This document shows positions 11,737 to 24,955 of a DNA stretch of 64,000 nt, piece by piece. The DNA lies in assembly GCA_021613375.1 (NCBI GenBank), contig CM038716.1:3807684-3871683 (forward strand). Direction: 5' to 3'. The notes beneath the pieces were generated by a model. That model was given only the letters and a program-made list of their open reading frames with translations, was not told the DNA's origin and did no database searches. The DNA is from Megaleporinus macrocephalus. Its lineage: Eukaryota; Chordata; Actinopteri; Characiformes; Anostomidae. Every line of letters begins with the position of its first letter. The stretch's first letter is position 1. Made by a program: the position numbers and the translations under genes.

Positions 11737-12120
11737 TCTTATTATATAGACTATTACATGAAATCTCTAGGCAAAAATACTCTCAGGTGTATTTAAAATA
11801 TATATTAACATTAAATGTGTCATGTGCAAAGTTTAAAAAGAAGAAAGAAATTTAACAAAATACAAAATCATTTTTTGTGTTATGTATATGAAATATATAA
11901 ATAATGGATTTCACTGTGTTTTTGTTGTGTGCATATTGCCTAATAAATAAATAAAAAATAAATAATTGAATTATATATATATATATATAGACACATACAT
12001 ACAAACATCAAGTACTAGCTACATTTGATGTGAGTATGCAAATGTCATTAAACCAGAAGGGATTGTGGACCTTGTGGACCTGTCTTTCAAAGACAGAGAT
12101 TATATCATTTAAAAAAGGCT
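11733..12120. other. AT-rich interval
   Basis: Short (AAAT)n and a TATATA run near 11,970-11,988. No gene. Confidence 0.5.
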
Positions 12121-12143
12121 AGTCGGCAATGACTAATCACTGA

Positions 12144-12225
12144 TGACGTCACAAATAAAGCCACAGGGAACGGAAAGCTTTATAAATCCACGCCGAAGCT
12201 AAACTCTTCACAGGTCAGTAGAGTG
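12144..12225 (+). promoter_or_regulatory. Promoter-like cluster: CRE, TATA box, start region and splice-donor-like site
   Basis: TGACGTCA (12144-12151) lies 30 bp upstream of TATAAAT (12181-12187), which predicts a start near 12,211. A CAG|GTCAGT donor-like string follows at about 12,211-12,218, and an ATG at 12228 opens a 64-codon frame (MYPFQRLQETRDTEPEITRH...) that I do not recognise. It could be a decayed or mobile-element promoter. Confidence 0.3.
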
Positions 12226-12574
12226 TGATGTACCCTTTCCAGAGACTTCAGGAAACCAGAGATACAGAGCCAGAGATCACCAGGCACCTGGCTCCATCAA
12301 CATCAGGCTTAAAGCATCAGCACCAGGCAGTAGTTAACGTGGCTGTGAAACACTTACTAACCAGTAGAAAGTCTTTTTGTTCTCTTGTTCTTCAGAGCTA
12401 CACTACATTTCAAACATTGTGATTTTTCTTCTTTTGGGGAACAGCTTGTTGTTGTGAGTCTCCACAAAGACAGTAAAACACTCTCGTACACACACTGACA
12501 GATGGAAGAGAGGTGAAGCTCTCTCATTGTAGTGCGGAATGTAGTTTGAGCTAAGATCAAAGAGTTCACACTAC

Positions 12575-13345
<771 letters not shown>

Positions 13346-14250
13346 GATACTGAAACAGAGACAGAAGAGAAACACAATGAGAGGGAAGAATAAATGAAAT
13401 GATCTCATGATCTAACCACATCTAAGAATCTTCTCTAAACGAATAGCCTGTATTATTTTAGGAGAATGGCAGGTGGGGCATCACAAGATCAATATTATTC
13501 CAGCAATGTGTTTGTGAAACTACAGACAGACACACGCACACCTGTTACATACTCCTATCTGATCATCTGATCTCTGCTGTATATCTCTGTATATCTGATT
13601 CGGCTAAAACATAATCATGCTAGCAACCTCAAGCTCTGAATGAGTTTGACTGATGCTGGAAGTTGTCTTTGAATGTCTGTGGTACGCTCACAGCAAATGA
13701 AGTCCCAAGGAGCCACCTGTGAGATATCTCAAGCTCTTAATCCTCCTCGATGGTTTAGACTGAAACACAAGCCCTCTCCAGTGTGGAAGTATGGACGGTG
13801 TTGTAAACCATATCAACCTTATTTATTAAGATAAGAACCTGAATTAATGAGTTAATAGATATTTTATCACTAGTTTTCAGCAACATTAGCTTTATAGTTG
13901 CGTTTTTAACTAGAGATGTACATTCAAATACCATTTACTGGCTGATCAGCTGCACTGGAGGTAAGCCCAAATCATTTTAATTAGATTTCTCTGTGAATTA
14001 TTCCTGTGTAGTGCTGACCTGAGGCCTGTCTTACTCAGCGGTGGATGCTGTTAAGTGCTTCTACAGCAGCATCATAGGGCGGTGGGAACTATTTCTGAGA
14101 ACACTCATTACAGCGGTTGCTATCAACAGAAAGTTAATGGACATGACGTGGTCAAACATGGGTCGGTGACATCATGGTCCAGCCGGAAAGTGGTGTGCGG
14201 GTGTGTGAAATTAGCTGATGTTTTTACACTGATTACTGCAATATGGCAAC
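13346..14250. other. Interval without recognisable features
   Basis: No gene or repeat recognised. Confidence 0.45.
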
Positions 14251-14290
14251 CTGTGTCTGGATGAGTAAATAAAGGGTAAATAAAAGAGGT
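14251..14290 (+). mobile_element. LINE 3'-tail-like sequence
   Basis: GATGAGTAAATAAAGGGTAA then ATAAAAG resembles the LINE tail at 8,171-8,200. The sequence 5' of it is too decayed to place. Confidence 0.35.
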
Positions 14291-15436
14291 TACTATGGCC
14301 GAGGCCCAAATCCAACTTTGTTAGTTAAATCAGATAGTAAACTAGAGGAAGGGAACTTCTGGAGGAGGAGAGTGGAACAAAAAGAGTGCCAGTATATGGA
14401 AGCATGACCTGCTAGATAAAAGTTAACAGATATTTTCAGACAAGTTAACTATGATGTCTGTTCAAGATATGGCCAGTTATTTCTCACAATGTACTTCAAT
14501 GTATTCTTATGACATACTGTGTAGTTTACTGTACTGAACCTTACCTGCAAGTTAACTTTAGTTTTACAACGTTTTAACACAGTTTATAAGCATTTAGATG
14601 CATATTACAAATAGGCCAACACAAAAATAGTAGGCTATATATAGAATATACAGTACGGCTGTAGCTGCTGAGTTCAAAAAGTATCCAGTGCCATCCCAGT
14701 ATTAGCAGTACTCTACACTGCCACTAAAAGTGGCAAGTATACTAACAAAGTATTCAATTTAAGACACAGGACAGGACAGTGGCTTCATCCAAAGTAACTG
14801 ACAAGATTGGCCTGTGATTTTTATTAGACCCAGTATGACATTAAATGGATAATATAATATACACAGTACCATAACTAATTAGAATGACAGATGCTCTAAG
14901 GCCACCACACACCAGATTTGCAGCACCCAAATGTAGAATTATCGTTTGTAATGAAGGTCCACACGTCACTGAGATATTTGCTGTTCACACAATTTGTCAC
15001 ACTTCACCACAGTGATGGATTCTATATTATATATCTGTACTTTGTGCTATCAGCTGTATGATTTTAAGGTTGAAGAGAACAGCTTTCATTTAAAAATTCT
15101 ATGTCTTTGTCAATAATTATGCAATAAATTATAATATATATTAAATTATATTTCAAATAACACGAAAAACTTGCATAGAAATATCATTTTTGAAAGACAG
15201 TCAGTAGCATCAGTAAGCTCCACCTCTTCTATTATATATGATAGGCTGTGGCTGTAAAATGCAAACTGTATCCAGTAGCAGTTCTGGTACAGCATCCCAG
15301 TGTTGTAGTAATAATATGATAACAGTAATAACAGTAACAAGTAATAATAATTTTGCAATAAATAAAAAATAATGAAAATGAAAATGCCCCCATGTAACAT
15401 GTTCTGAAGGGGAATACAGAATATCCTCTATTCTCA
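14291..15436. other. Interval without recognisable features
   Basis: AT-rich, including an AATAATAA-rich zone at 15,305-15,375. No gene. Confidence 0.45.
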
Positions 15437-15620
15437 TATCCATCGAGCCATCTTCTATCGTTCTGGGTCGTGGGTGGTGCTGGAGCTTGGCCCAGAGCTT
15501 ATTGGGCAGAAGGCAGGAAACACACTGGACAGGCCACTAGCCCATCACAGGGATACTGAGGGGCAATTTAGTATCTCCAACTCATCTGTCTGCATGTGTT
15601 TGGACTGTGGGAGGAAACCA
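15437..15620 (-). mobile_element. Fragment of the GGAT-tailed retroposon family
   Basis: CATCCATCGAGCCATCTTCT near the tail side, then ACTGGACAGGCCACTAGCCC and TTTGGACTGTGGGAGGAAAC, matching the order in 26106-26435. Confidence 0.6.
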
Positions 15621-15704
15621 GAGATGGGGCAATGGTGGTGGGGTATGAAACTGGAAGATACATAAATGTATAGGATGTTAGATTGGAAGGAGGACAGAGA
15701 TATG

Positions 15705-16256
15705 GGGTCTGTCTCAAAACCAAGTGAGGGTCTACACAGACAGCATTTTACATCATAGTATGTGCTCCCGACATGCATACTGTTCCAATTCTGCTCAAAA
15801 ACAAGGCACCTTATTTTGGCACGACTTCGAATGCTTCCTCAGAGGCTGTGGCAATCCTAAGCAGTGAAGTGGTCTTAAAATGTAAGTTATTTTGATTCTC
15901 TCTGGAGTTTTAATGTGTTTCTTGTCATATAATCACACAAACCAGTATTTTATTTTCAACTCTGTGACGAATCATTGAGCATTTTGCAGTTTTATACTCG
16001 AGCCATTAGCATTTATGCTAGCAGATTTTTAAGCCTTGGGCTATTGTTTTGGATGCCGGCCGGTAGCTTAGCAACCAGCTAAACCACCGGTCGCGTGCTG
16101 CAGTGGGCGGGAACAAGCCGTGACTCATGGCTCTCTTACTAGAGCATCTCAATATTCTGTCTTTGAGGAGAGATGTCAGACAGAACGCTGCTACTTAAAC
16201 AGCTGCCTACAAAGACAGTGCCTACTTAGACTCTCACTAGGTTTTGAGACAGACCC
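15705..16256. mobile_element. MITE with GGGTCTGTCTCAAAAC inverted ends, 552 bp
   Basis: The left end GGGTCTGTCTCAAAACCAAG and the inverted right end GGGTCTGTCTCAAAACCTAG differ by one base over 20. No obvious target duplication. Interior non-coding. Confidence 0.75.
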
Positions 16257-16334
16257 ATGGTCCTTCTCCCAAACTCATAATATTCACATTTTATGTAAGA
16301 GCAGCTTCCACTGATTGACAGCAGTTTCTAAAAA

Positions 16335-16560
16335 TCCTCCTAGAGAGAGAGTTTCTTGCAGAGCCTAGTTCCAGCCACAATTGACCACACCTGCTTCCAG
16401 CTAATCAACCTCTTGGCAGACCCTTGATTGGCTGGATTAGGCGTATTAGAGTTAAGTCAAGGGGCAGGGCGGCTCACTGGATACAGGTTGAAATTAAAGT
16501 GTGCAGGAAAGCAGCTCTCCAGGAGGAGGGTTGGAGACCATTGACTAATGCTGGCCTTCC
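16335..16560. mobile_element. Dispersed MITE-like repeat
   Basis: Contains CCACACCTGCTTCCAGCTAA and CAGCTCTCCAGGAGGAGGGT followed by TGGAGACC, a combination I recognise from a common teleost repeat. Confidence 0.5.
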
Positions 16561-16747
16561 TCCAAGCGATGTTCAAGTGATTTTACTGTCACAGACAAAT
16601 TTCCAATGTCGGATTAAGATCATGAGAGTCTTGCTAGAGTTGAGTTGCACGCGCGTCATCTTGATTGTTTAGTGTGAGGTGCTCAAGCCTGCAGGTTTAA
16701 GTCAGTTGATAAAATCAACCATGTTTATTATGATTATAAGTCTAAAG

Positions 16748-17566
16748 TAGAGATGGACCGATCAGTGTTTCTAAGGCCGATTCCGATCACCGATCACCTT
16801 TCAACGCAATCGGCCGATAGTCGATACCGATACAGGGCGGGGTATACGACATGGCAGGGCTACATTTTAGTGCAAGCAGGTCATGACACATGGTCTAAAC
16901 TGGTTAATTACCATTTTAGCACAATATTTTAAACAAAATTAATTTAGACACTTAATATAAAATGAAAAAAGCTAATTAAATAAATGCAGTAAAAACTGCA
17001 GTCATTAAACGCAGACTCTGGTTATTTTAAACGACAATCATTAAATGTAGATCTTGAATTGTTGCTGCTGTTCTGTTCGTACCGGTCAGATCTGGTCTGC
17101 ACGGTGTTCTGGGTTATTTGTTTTGTGCTAGCTGTGCGTGCTAGCTCTGCTGTTTGCTGATACTCACTGTATTCAGCTGCATGCAGTGCTGTATCAGATT
17201 AGTAGTGTTATTGAGTAGTGTTAAATGTCTTTGGTTCCCCATGAGACACGTTGATTTTACACATACGGTAAACACTGCCAGACGGACGATGTTTTCTATA
17301 AGCGCATGCTTTTCTCGCGAGGTCGCTGCTTTAGTCAGTCTGTGGAAAATGAAAGGGTGTGTATTTCCACCTAGTGGTTCAGATAGGAATTGCAGGAAGG
17401 GGGTTCCCCTGTTTCTGGATGAAACGCTAACTGGAAATACAGAAATAAGGCTCATTTGTTTAACGCCATTGAATGCCTCGGGATCAGCTAAATTCGAGAA
17501 ATATTGTATATTTTGATTAAAAATCATCCGATACCAATACATAGCTGATCGATCCTTTCATCTCTA
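16748..17566 (+). mobile_element. Non-autonomous hAT element, 819 bp
   Basis: Perfect 8-bp target duplication GTCTAAAG at 16740-16747 and 17567-17574. The ends are TAGAGATGGACCGATCAG and (inverted) TAGAGATGAAAGGATCGATC. It shares interior blocks with the inverted copy at 50428-51057. Frames inside it are not transposase. Confidence 0.88.
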
Positions 17567-17574
17567 GTCTAAAG

Positions 17575-19374
17575 TCTTGGCTCATGCAAATAGTGACGTG
17601 AACATTGTTGACAACCAATAAGAGAGCTCTATGCACCACCAAACAGGAAGCCGCAAGGCAGGTACAGGAATGTCTGGTGGGTAAAGAAGTTAGACATGGA
17701 GGGGAGTCCGGCGAGGGTCCAGAAACTGCGGTTCTCCTGGACTCTACAAAAGGAGGAGAAACTGGTGGAGCTGTGGAGTGAGCAAGAGTGCCTCTTTGAC
17801 GTGTCTTCACATTTATACCACTACAGAGTGGGAAAGAAAAAAAAGATGGACAGAAATCACTGAAGACCCTTAAAATCCCAGCTGAACAGGTCTACAGTGT
17901 TTACAATTCGCCTACCAGATAACCGTAGACTTCATCTGAATATTGTTAGCTTCAATCATATAAATGGAAAATAATCTCAAAAGGAATCTAGTTGTAGTCT
18001 TGAAAATAGTGACTCTGAAAGACCCCTAATCTTTGCAAAATCATAGCCCGTGACTAGTCTGTGACTAGAAGTCTGTGACTAATCTTTAGATGTGAGAGGG
18101 TGTCAGACTTTAGTCTATTAAATGTCTTCTCAGAGTCTTTTAGAAAAGTCTTCTAGTATATGGACAGCATAAGGCTGCAGATTTATTTATTTAATCAGAT
18201 CTTTGAGACGACGGCCTGTTATGTGCTAGTGATCAGACCGGATTTTCGTCCAGACACCACCAAATCTGAATGGGTTGCCATGGTATTCGCACAGGCGGCA
18301 ATAGCTACATAACTACGTTGATAAAGCCTCTCTGGAGAGACAGAGGTGCATCATCTCGCCCTCCAAATAGTCGCAAGTTGTTCTCTTTCATAGTGCATAC
18401 AAGTGCCAGTGACCCTTTAAAATCCAATTTGAGCGGCCAGAGCGTCCAGACTGAGACACATATGCAAAAATCTGATTGGCATTTTAAACCACCTGCATAT
18501 GTGGGTGTAATCTGATTGGTAAAAAGAGAGACTGAAGGAGAATGTCATCAGTATCTCCTCCCTCACTTTTCTTTTAGTTGGCATATCCTCAGTTGGCACG
18601 ACCTGCTCTGAACTTTGAATCTGAATGTGACTGGTTTGCTGAGGAATTCACAAGCATTTATATTAGCACATGTACACACACACACACTTCTTGATTTACG
18701 AGCCGTATTGTCCTAAAATGACACCACCAAGAGCTGACCCTGTCTGAGGGTACGTTAACACGCACTTACCCACAGGAATCTGTAGACACAACAGTGCCTT
18801 TGAAGCACTCTAATGTCATTAGGTCACAGCAATAAAATAGTCTAGCGCACAGCTGCGCAACAGTAAATATACTCGCATACACCCGCAAAGGAATTCGCAG
18901 GATTTTTTTTTTCCTGGGGAGGGGGAGCATCATAACCATTCATTAGATCAATGTTCCTACATATATGAAGGAGACAGCCTAGCAGGATGCACGTGTGAGC
19001 TGGGAGGTTTTTGAGAGCCCTTGAAAAAGATGGTAACAATAAAAAAAATAAAAATAAAGGAAAAACTAGGGAAGAAACCCAGTGAAGAAACTAAAAGACT
19101 ACTACACAAAGTACTATTAGACAGAACAAAGCACAGAACACTATATGCAAATGCACAAAATCAGAATCAGAGGGGCATGGCATTGATTGGAGCAAAGGAG
19201 GAGACTAGGATCAGAACCACATGAACAGAGATATGTAATTTATTCTTCAGACAAAAAGCAAGAACATGTATTTAACATACGTACAATAACACAAAAGTCG
19301 CTGGGAGCCAAAGCAGGTGAGAAAGATGCTCGTTTACTGCTGCTGCTGGGTGTCAAACGTATTCACATGCATTA
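17575..19374. other. Interval without recognisable genes
   Basis: Includes a GTGACTAG/TCTGTGACTA-rich patch (18,050-18,085) and a segment at 18,230-18,520 that resembles a degraded DNA-transposon remnant (TTTTCGTCCAGACACCACC). Confidence 0.4.
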
Positions 19375-20080
19375 CTCAGGTAGAAGTATAGATACTAGGG
19401 TTTAAAATACTTCTGTAGAAGTTGAAGTATCAACTTGAGCTTTTTACTCCAGTAAAAGTGTAAAAGTACTGCTTCCAAAACTACTTAAAGTATAAAAGTA
19501 AAAGTAATGTAAGAGAAAAATATGCCATAAAGGGCAAAAGCTTAGGCCGCACCACAGGGGTCTATAGTGCACTAGCCCACCTCCCCAAAAACCCTATTCT
19601 TCTAAAAGCCATAATGACTATAATGTTATATTAAAATGTTAATGTTGATAAATTTGGGATGCGCTAGGCTTCCTGTTTCAGCCGCATATACACCCATTGA
19701 ACATGAATGTAGTTTAGTACAATGTAAATATATTAAAGAAGCATATCTGTTACTACTGAACATTAACATGTGATTCATGGAGCAGAAGATATGATGACTA
19801 GTTGTCTATAAGTATTGTAATGGTACAAAAAGTCAAACTTCAAAGACATGTTATCAATAATCTTTACTGGAATGTAAATGTACATAAATGTAAACAAGCT
19901 GAAATGAAATATGACTAATGAGGCTATTTTTAAAATGTAAGGAGTAGAAAGTACTGATAATGGAGTGTAAATGTAAAAGTAAAAGTAATCTGAAAAATAA
20001 TCACTCCAGTAAAGTATAAATAACCAAAATCTCTACATAAGTAAGGTAACTAAGTATTTGTACTTTTTTATTTTATTACT
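19375..20080. mobile_element. AT-rich MITE with AAAAGTA-type ends
   Basis: The left part (TTTTTACTCCAGTAAAAGTG, AAAGTATAAAAGTAAAAGTA) is mirrored by the right part (GTAAAAGTAAAAGTAATCTG, CACTCCAGTAAAGTATAAAT, AAGTATTTGTACTTTTTTA). From memory it resembles an abundant fish MITE. Confidence 0.55.
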
Positions 20081-20754
20081 AGACACCCCTGCTGCTGCTG
20101 TGTAGTTGTGTTGCTGTGAAAGGAGAGCATGAGGAGTGTCTACCCTCCTCAAATATTGCTTCCTCCCATGCTACCCCCCTTGACATGCCTGTTCAATAAA
20201 AGAGCATTCACATATACACATGTGTTCCACGTCTTATTATACACTGACACTAAATGAGTGTCAAAAGCAGGACATGGCCAACAAGCTGGAAGAAGAAGTT
20301 GAGAAAAGCATCAATTAGACAAATGGCGAAGAAGACAGGGCTTGGTAGAAGAGCGATACCCCTGCCTCCTTCTGGATGAGTTCGGTCAGCCAGGAGCAAG
20401 GCAGGCAGCCGGAGATGACTGTGAAGGAAACTGTGTCGCGAGGTGGAAAGCCAGGTGAAGTCTGGTGAGACAGAGTTGGTGTGCATTTACTAACCTTACT
20501 TTGACATAGAAGGTACCTGTGAGCTGTACTCCAGCGTCACAATAGGACAGCAGCCACCACTGCAACGCTGTGTCTGGCAATGGAGGGGAAAGCATTATGG
20601 GTGCTTGTGGATCTGGAGCCAGAATAACATGACCTAGTGGCACTGACCATGGCCTCCAGCGACACTCTGAGCATGTGCTGCTCCTCAACAGTAAAGAAAG
20701 TGTAAATGTGTGTGCCGGCGCTGGTGGAATTTGTGACGGCTGTGCAGGAAGACA
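20081..20754. other. Interval without recognisable features
   Basis: Somewhat GC-richer than its surroundings. Frames match nothing known. Confidence 0.4.
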
Positions 20755-20950
20755 TTTACATGCACGGCATTTAGCAGATGTTCATATTCAGAGTGACGTA
20801 CATTTACATGTATACAGGTAGGTGAAGGTCATGTTGGGAGTTTGATCAAGGACTGTTAGTGTAGAGTGGTTGCCCAGGTGGAGAATTAAACCCCAGTCTA
20901 ACTCACTAGACTATACCAATCACAAGAGCTGCCGTTGGAACACTTCCTAA
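20755..20950 (+). mobile_element. Dispersed repeat of the CATTTAGCAGA(T/C) type
   Basis: GCATTTAGCAGATGTTCATA, then TTCAGAGTGACGTACATTTA and AATTAAACCCCAGTCTAAC. This order matches a widespread fish short repeat (from memory). Confidence 0.55.
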
Positions 20951-21744
20951 GAGGTTCTGCTGCCGGAGGACGTCATTGGTCAGACTTCAAGCAGCCACTG
21001 CCGAGGTAGAAAGGGCAGAACTCACCCTCGGCATGAAAGGAGCTTCAGAAGGTCTTCATGTCAAGTGCAGCAAAGACGGGAAACAGCTTGCGTTGCTACA
21101 TTGTGTGGTGTGCTCCCCTCACACCAAGAGTGTCACACTGACCAACTGTTAAGTGACAACCATCAAATTCAAGTACATCACTGGTGACCGAGTCAATGTA
21201 AAAGGCTCCTGGTCATGGTGGGAGGCCTAGTCGAGTGCACAAGTTCTGGTTTGCACCCATACAGGATACGTGCAATCTCGGTTTGGACTTCTTCCCGGCA
21301 GGTGGTGCCATTCCTTGTAAACCCACTCTTTACTGTAGTGCACACTATTAATATACAGCTGTATCTTCCCTACACAAGGTGTTCACATACATATCACTGT
21401 CAAGAAGACTAAAAAAACACAGCCCAGACCTAAAGATCACTGTATGTGTTTTCTGAGAGGCCTAAAAAGTGCCACCAACAACAAGACTTGGAACTTTGGA
21501 AGTGTGGAAAATTATCCCTACAGGTTGCTTAAAAAAAGTCTCCAGGAAAAGATTGGAAGTTAAAAAACAGCAAAAACTAGATACACAAAATGTTTAAAAT
21601 GTGATGTTGTATTTAGTCATTGAGGCTTCTGTGTAATATTCTGTTAAATATAAATAGAAGTAAAAATTTGAGTGAAAATTAAATAAACTGAGAGTTAGAC
21701 TCACAGTAGCGCTTATCCTTCAGTGCATCTTATGTAGCACTTTG
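20951..21744. other. Interval, unresolved
   Basis: Frames such as ASEGLHVKCSKDGKQLALLH (about 21,044-21,105) hint at a processed pseudogene. I could not identify a parent and do not call one. Confidence 0.3.
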
Positions 21745-21965
21745 AGTGTATCTCCAAAATCACAACAGAGGCCAAAAACAGTCTTTACTTTCTATTTAAG
21801 TCAATGGAACCAGACGTTTTTCCAAGTTATGTTGGAGCATTCCTATTGGCCCAGTCCTCGTGAAATGTTCACACAATGTAAACGGCCGCTGCTGCGTTCA
21901 AACGGTATAGAAAAATAAAAAGCGTCAAAAAATGGATTTACATGATTTTCTTTGGCCAGCGCAAT
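21745..21965. mobile_element. GCTGTCC-family MITE, degraded copy
   Basis: Shares GAGGCCAAAAACAGTCTTTA with 938-1170 and has GGAGCATTCCTATTGGCCCA. The right end is mutated to CTTTGGCCAGCGCAATATA. Confidence 0.65.
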
Positions 21966-22299
21966 ATAAAACTGACTACAGTAGTAAAGACAGGCTGCGT
22001 GGGTAGGCACAGGGTGGGCACAGTTCTTTTTGCTGGACAGTCCATGCATCCCTGCAAGCATGCATCCCTTTTTGGATTTGCTTTTGACAGATTAACCACC
22101 ACACACTGTTTGCATCCATGTATCCTTGTTTGAACTCACCTGGGCTAAATACCACTTGCCTCCATCCTACTACGCAATAGGCCATTGGCATCAGCACACA
22201 GTTTATATCCTGTCTGATGTGTCCCAGGTGTCAGACAAGGGGGCTATTCTGAATTGCGGTACAACATGACGTTTTTAATGAAACCTTTCGAACACCGTG

Positions 22300-22640
22300 T
22301 TCCACAACACAGCTCTCAGCAGAGCACAGTAAACAGCACCTCGGCTCCAAACTCCACGCTAATCCCGTGTTTACGGGCCCGGCTCAATGTGCGCATTCTG
22401 TGCCGTATCCTCTCGCTAATCCGAGTCACACCCGCTCAAAGTGAATTAGCCCTGATGTCAACCCTGCTGCTGATGGGCACCGCATGACCGCACCGGTATT
22501 TTTGGACTGTTTGTGCGGCGACGGCCACTCCAAAGCTCATGGAAATAAGCAGCCACTGTTCCCTTCCGCTGGCTCCGGCTAAATTTGGCAGCAAAAGGAA
22601 CGAAGCGGGAGATGCTATCAGAGACCAGTGGTCCAAAAAG
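22300..22640. promoter_or_regulatory. Candidate conserved noncoding element
   Basis: A non-repetitive, GC-balanced island with two TAATCC (OTX/PITX-type) sites at 22360-22365 and 22417-22422 and a forkhead-like TGTTTAC at 22368-22374. No open frame resembles a protein. Conservation could not be tested. Confidence 0.3.
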
Positions 22641-22959
22641 AAAAGGGGGGAGGGGGTTGGGGTCAGGGTTTGAGGGGAAAGTTATTGACCCTGTGTTTGA
22701 AATTAGGGCTGTCATTTTTGATTATACTGGTAATCCATAATGGTAATCTACCAAATATCCAAACAACTGGCATAGATCTTTAAAAATCTATTGGAATAAG
22801 AAAACCGTGTTAAACAGAAGCATTGAGTATATTGTTGATGTCGTTAATCTCCATTTTTGTTGATTTTTTTAATGTTTCTACATCATTAAAATACGACCGC
22901 TGCCCTTTATATTGTCCAAATATTCCAGAATAATTAAAATAATTGATTATAAACACACC

Positions 22960-22960
<1 letters not shown>

Positions 22961-22991
<31 letters not shown>
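22961..22991. repeat. CA microsatellite
   Basis: About 15 CA units next to the Tc1 insertion. Confidence 0.95.
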
Positions 22992-22997
<6 letters not shown>

Positions 22998-23005
22998 TGT
23001 ATATA

Positions 23006-23671
23006 CAGGGGTTGGACAATGAAACTGAAACACCTGTCATTGTAGTGTGGGGGGTTTCATGGCTAAATTGGACCAGTCTTCATTAATTGCACCAGTAAGA
23101 GCAGAGTGTGAAGTTCGGTTAGCAGGTAAGAGCACAGTTTTGCTCAAAATATTGCAATAACACAACATTATGGGACATACCAGAGTTCAAAAGAGGACAA
23201 ATTGTTGGTGCACGTCTTGCTGGTGCATCTATGACCAAGACAGCAAGTCTTTGTGATGTATCAAGAGCCACAGTATCCAGGGTAATGTCAGCAGATCACC
23301 AAGAAGGACCAACCACATCCAACAGGATTAACTGTGGACGCAAGAGGAAGCTGTCTGAAAGGGATGTTGGGGTGAAGTTGAACATCTCCCATGGCCTGCA
23401 CAGTCACCAGATCTAAATATTACTGAGCCACCTTGGGGTGTTTTGGAGGAGCGAGTCAGGAAACGTTTTCCTCCACCAGCATCACATAGTGACCTGGCCA
23501 CTCTCCTGCAAGATGAATGGCTTAAAATCCTTCTGACCACTGTGCAGGACTTGTATATGTCATTCCCAAGACCAATTGACGCTGGATTGGCCTCAAAAGG
23601 AGGCCCTACACCATACTAATAAATTATTTTGGTCTAAAACCAGGTGTTTCAGTTTCATTGTCCAACCCCTG
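23006..23671 (+). mobile_element. Internally deleted Tc1-like transposon, 666 bp, perfect 31-bp inverted ends
   Basis: Flanked by TA. The ends start CAGGGGTTGGACAATGAAAC and are identical over 31 bp at both sides. Inside are two transposase pieces: the N-terminal HTH (RGQIVGARLAGASMTKTASL then CDVSRATVSRVMSA, about 23,193-23,290) and the C-terminus (SPDLNITEPPWGVLEERVRK...GGPTPY, about 23,406-23,620). The central part with the first catalytic aspartates is missing, so it cannot make active transposase. Confidence 0.92.
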
Positions 23672-23694
23672 TATATAACTAGTATAAATAAGTT

Positions 23695-24055
23695 ATTTAG
23701 AAAGAAGTAGATCATATCTTGAGCTACAGTTTAAAGAACAAAGTGTAGTTCCAGATTTCTCCTGGACGCCCCAGACATTGTATGAATGTGTTCAGTTCCT
23801 TCAGCAGCAATCTTGAATTAGCTTACTGAAGTACTGAGCTGTCAAAGCAGGTATTAGATGAGAACTGTAAATAATACTGGGTTGTTTCCACAAGAAGAAG
23901 CTTGGAAAGGGTTCAATAAACACTCTGACATATGTAAAGCCACTATTTGGTGTGTTAATACTGTTTGAATACTTTAAAAATGAAGTGTTTTGCTGAGTAA
24001 AGCTTCAATGTAATGTCCTTAAGTGCCTAAAACCTTTGCACAGTACTGTAAATAT
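23695..24055. mobile_element. Tc1-like element remnant (copy B)
   Basis: Homologous to copy A at 1424-1645. It ends in AAAACCTTTGCACAGTACTG, the inverse of copy A's start, so the two copies preserve opposite ends of one family. Confidence 0.65.
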
Positions 24056-24889
24056 AGTGAAGTGTGCTTTCACAAGTTCACTGGTTGTTCACAGGATACC
24101 GGGGGGGCCGTGAGCTATTCTCTTGACCTCTGATGGTTAGTTCAAGTATTTTTTTCTGTGCTGAGATGTTCGAGTCTAACCACAGGGCTTATCTTAAGTC
24201 ATATTGAGCCTGAAGGGAAATTCTTTCCTATTGATCCCACATTCCTGCTGTTTGTTGTTGTTGTTCAGAATGGCATGTGAAAATGCCCAGTGGGCATACT
24301 TGTAAAGGGCTAATGGGCTCGGTATAAAGTGTCTTTATTCAGCTCAGTGCAGTGCTGTCTTACAAAATGAGTTTGCAATACTGCAGCTATCTTTTTGTTG
24401 TATAGCTCCCTCAGGGTGAACACTGCTAAGTAAATTCTGGCTCTTATCCACTGTAAAGTCTCTGCTAGGATAACAGAAGAGTGTGGAGAATGATTTTAAG
24501 GTCAGAACGAGGGCACACCCTTAGTTTAGAGACTTTCAGCTGTCCCATAATCCAGCCACCCATTTCAATACAGTTTCACATATGAACTCGTCCACTTGCA
24601 CTTGTCGTTTTCCCTTTTGGGGGGAAACCCCAGTGCCATCTTACAGACTGTCCCATTAATGTATTCACTCAAGGGAAGTTTGTCTAAGGGGTAATAGATC
24701 AAGTCAACATGGAGGCAGTGGAACTTTCCCAAACATCCTCCAGAGCTGAAGTAATTTCTTTTTCAAACCCAAAGAATGGACAAATCTGTACAATTCAGAA
24801 CAATTCAATACCTTAGTTTTTCAAAATAATTTTAATTTGTTGTGTTTAAGCTGGGCTAAACCTACGCTGTGACTTACATTAAAAGTTGT
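24056..24889. other. Low-repeat interval
   Basis: I recognise no repeat between about 24,100 and 24,760 and no coding frame. A possible conserved noncoding stretch. Confidence 0.3.
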
Positions 24890-24955
24890 CCTCTCTTGCA
24901 AAGTTACCATATTGAAGATACAGGTTTTCCTTGGACAGCAATGATATACTGGTTT
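24890..24955. mobile_element. Right-end fragment of the GCTGTCC MITE family
   Basis: Ends TTTTCCTTGGACAGCAATGA then TATA. Confidence 0.5.

Noticed and set aside
20951..21640. Possible processed pseudogene (ASEGLHVKCSKDGKQLALLH)
   Set aside because: The frame breaks repeatedly and I could not match it to any parent protein, including the ribosomal proteins I considered.
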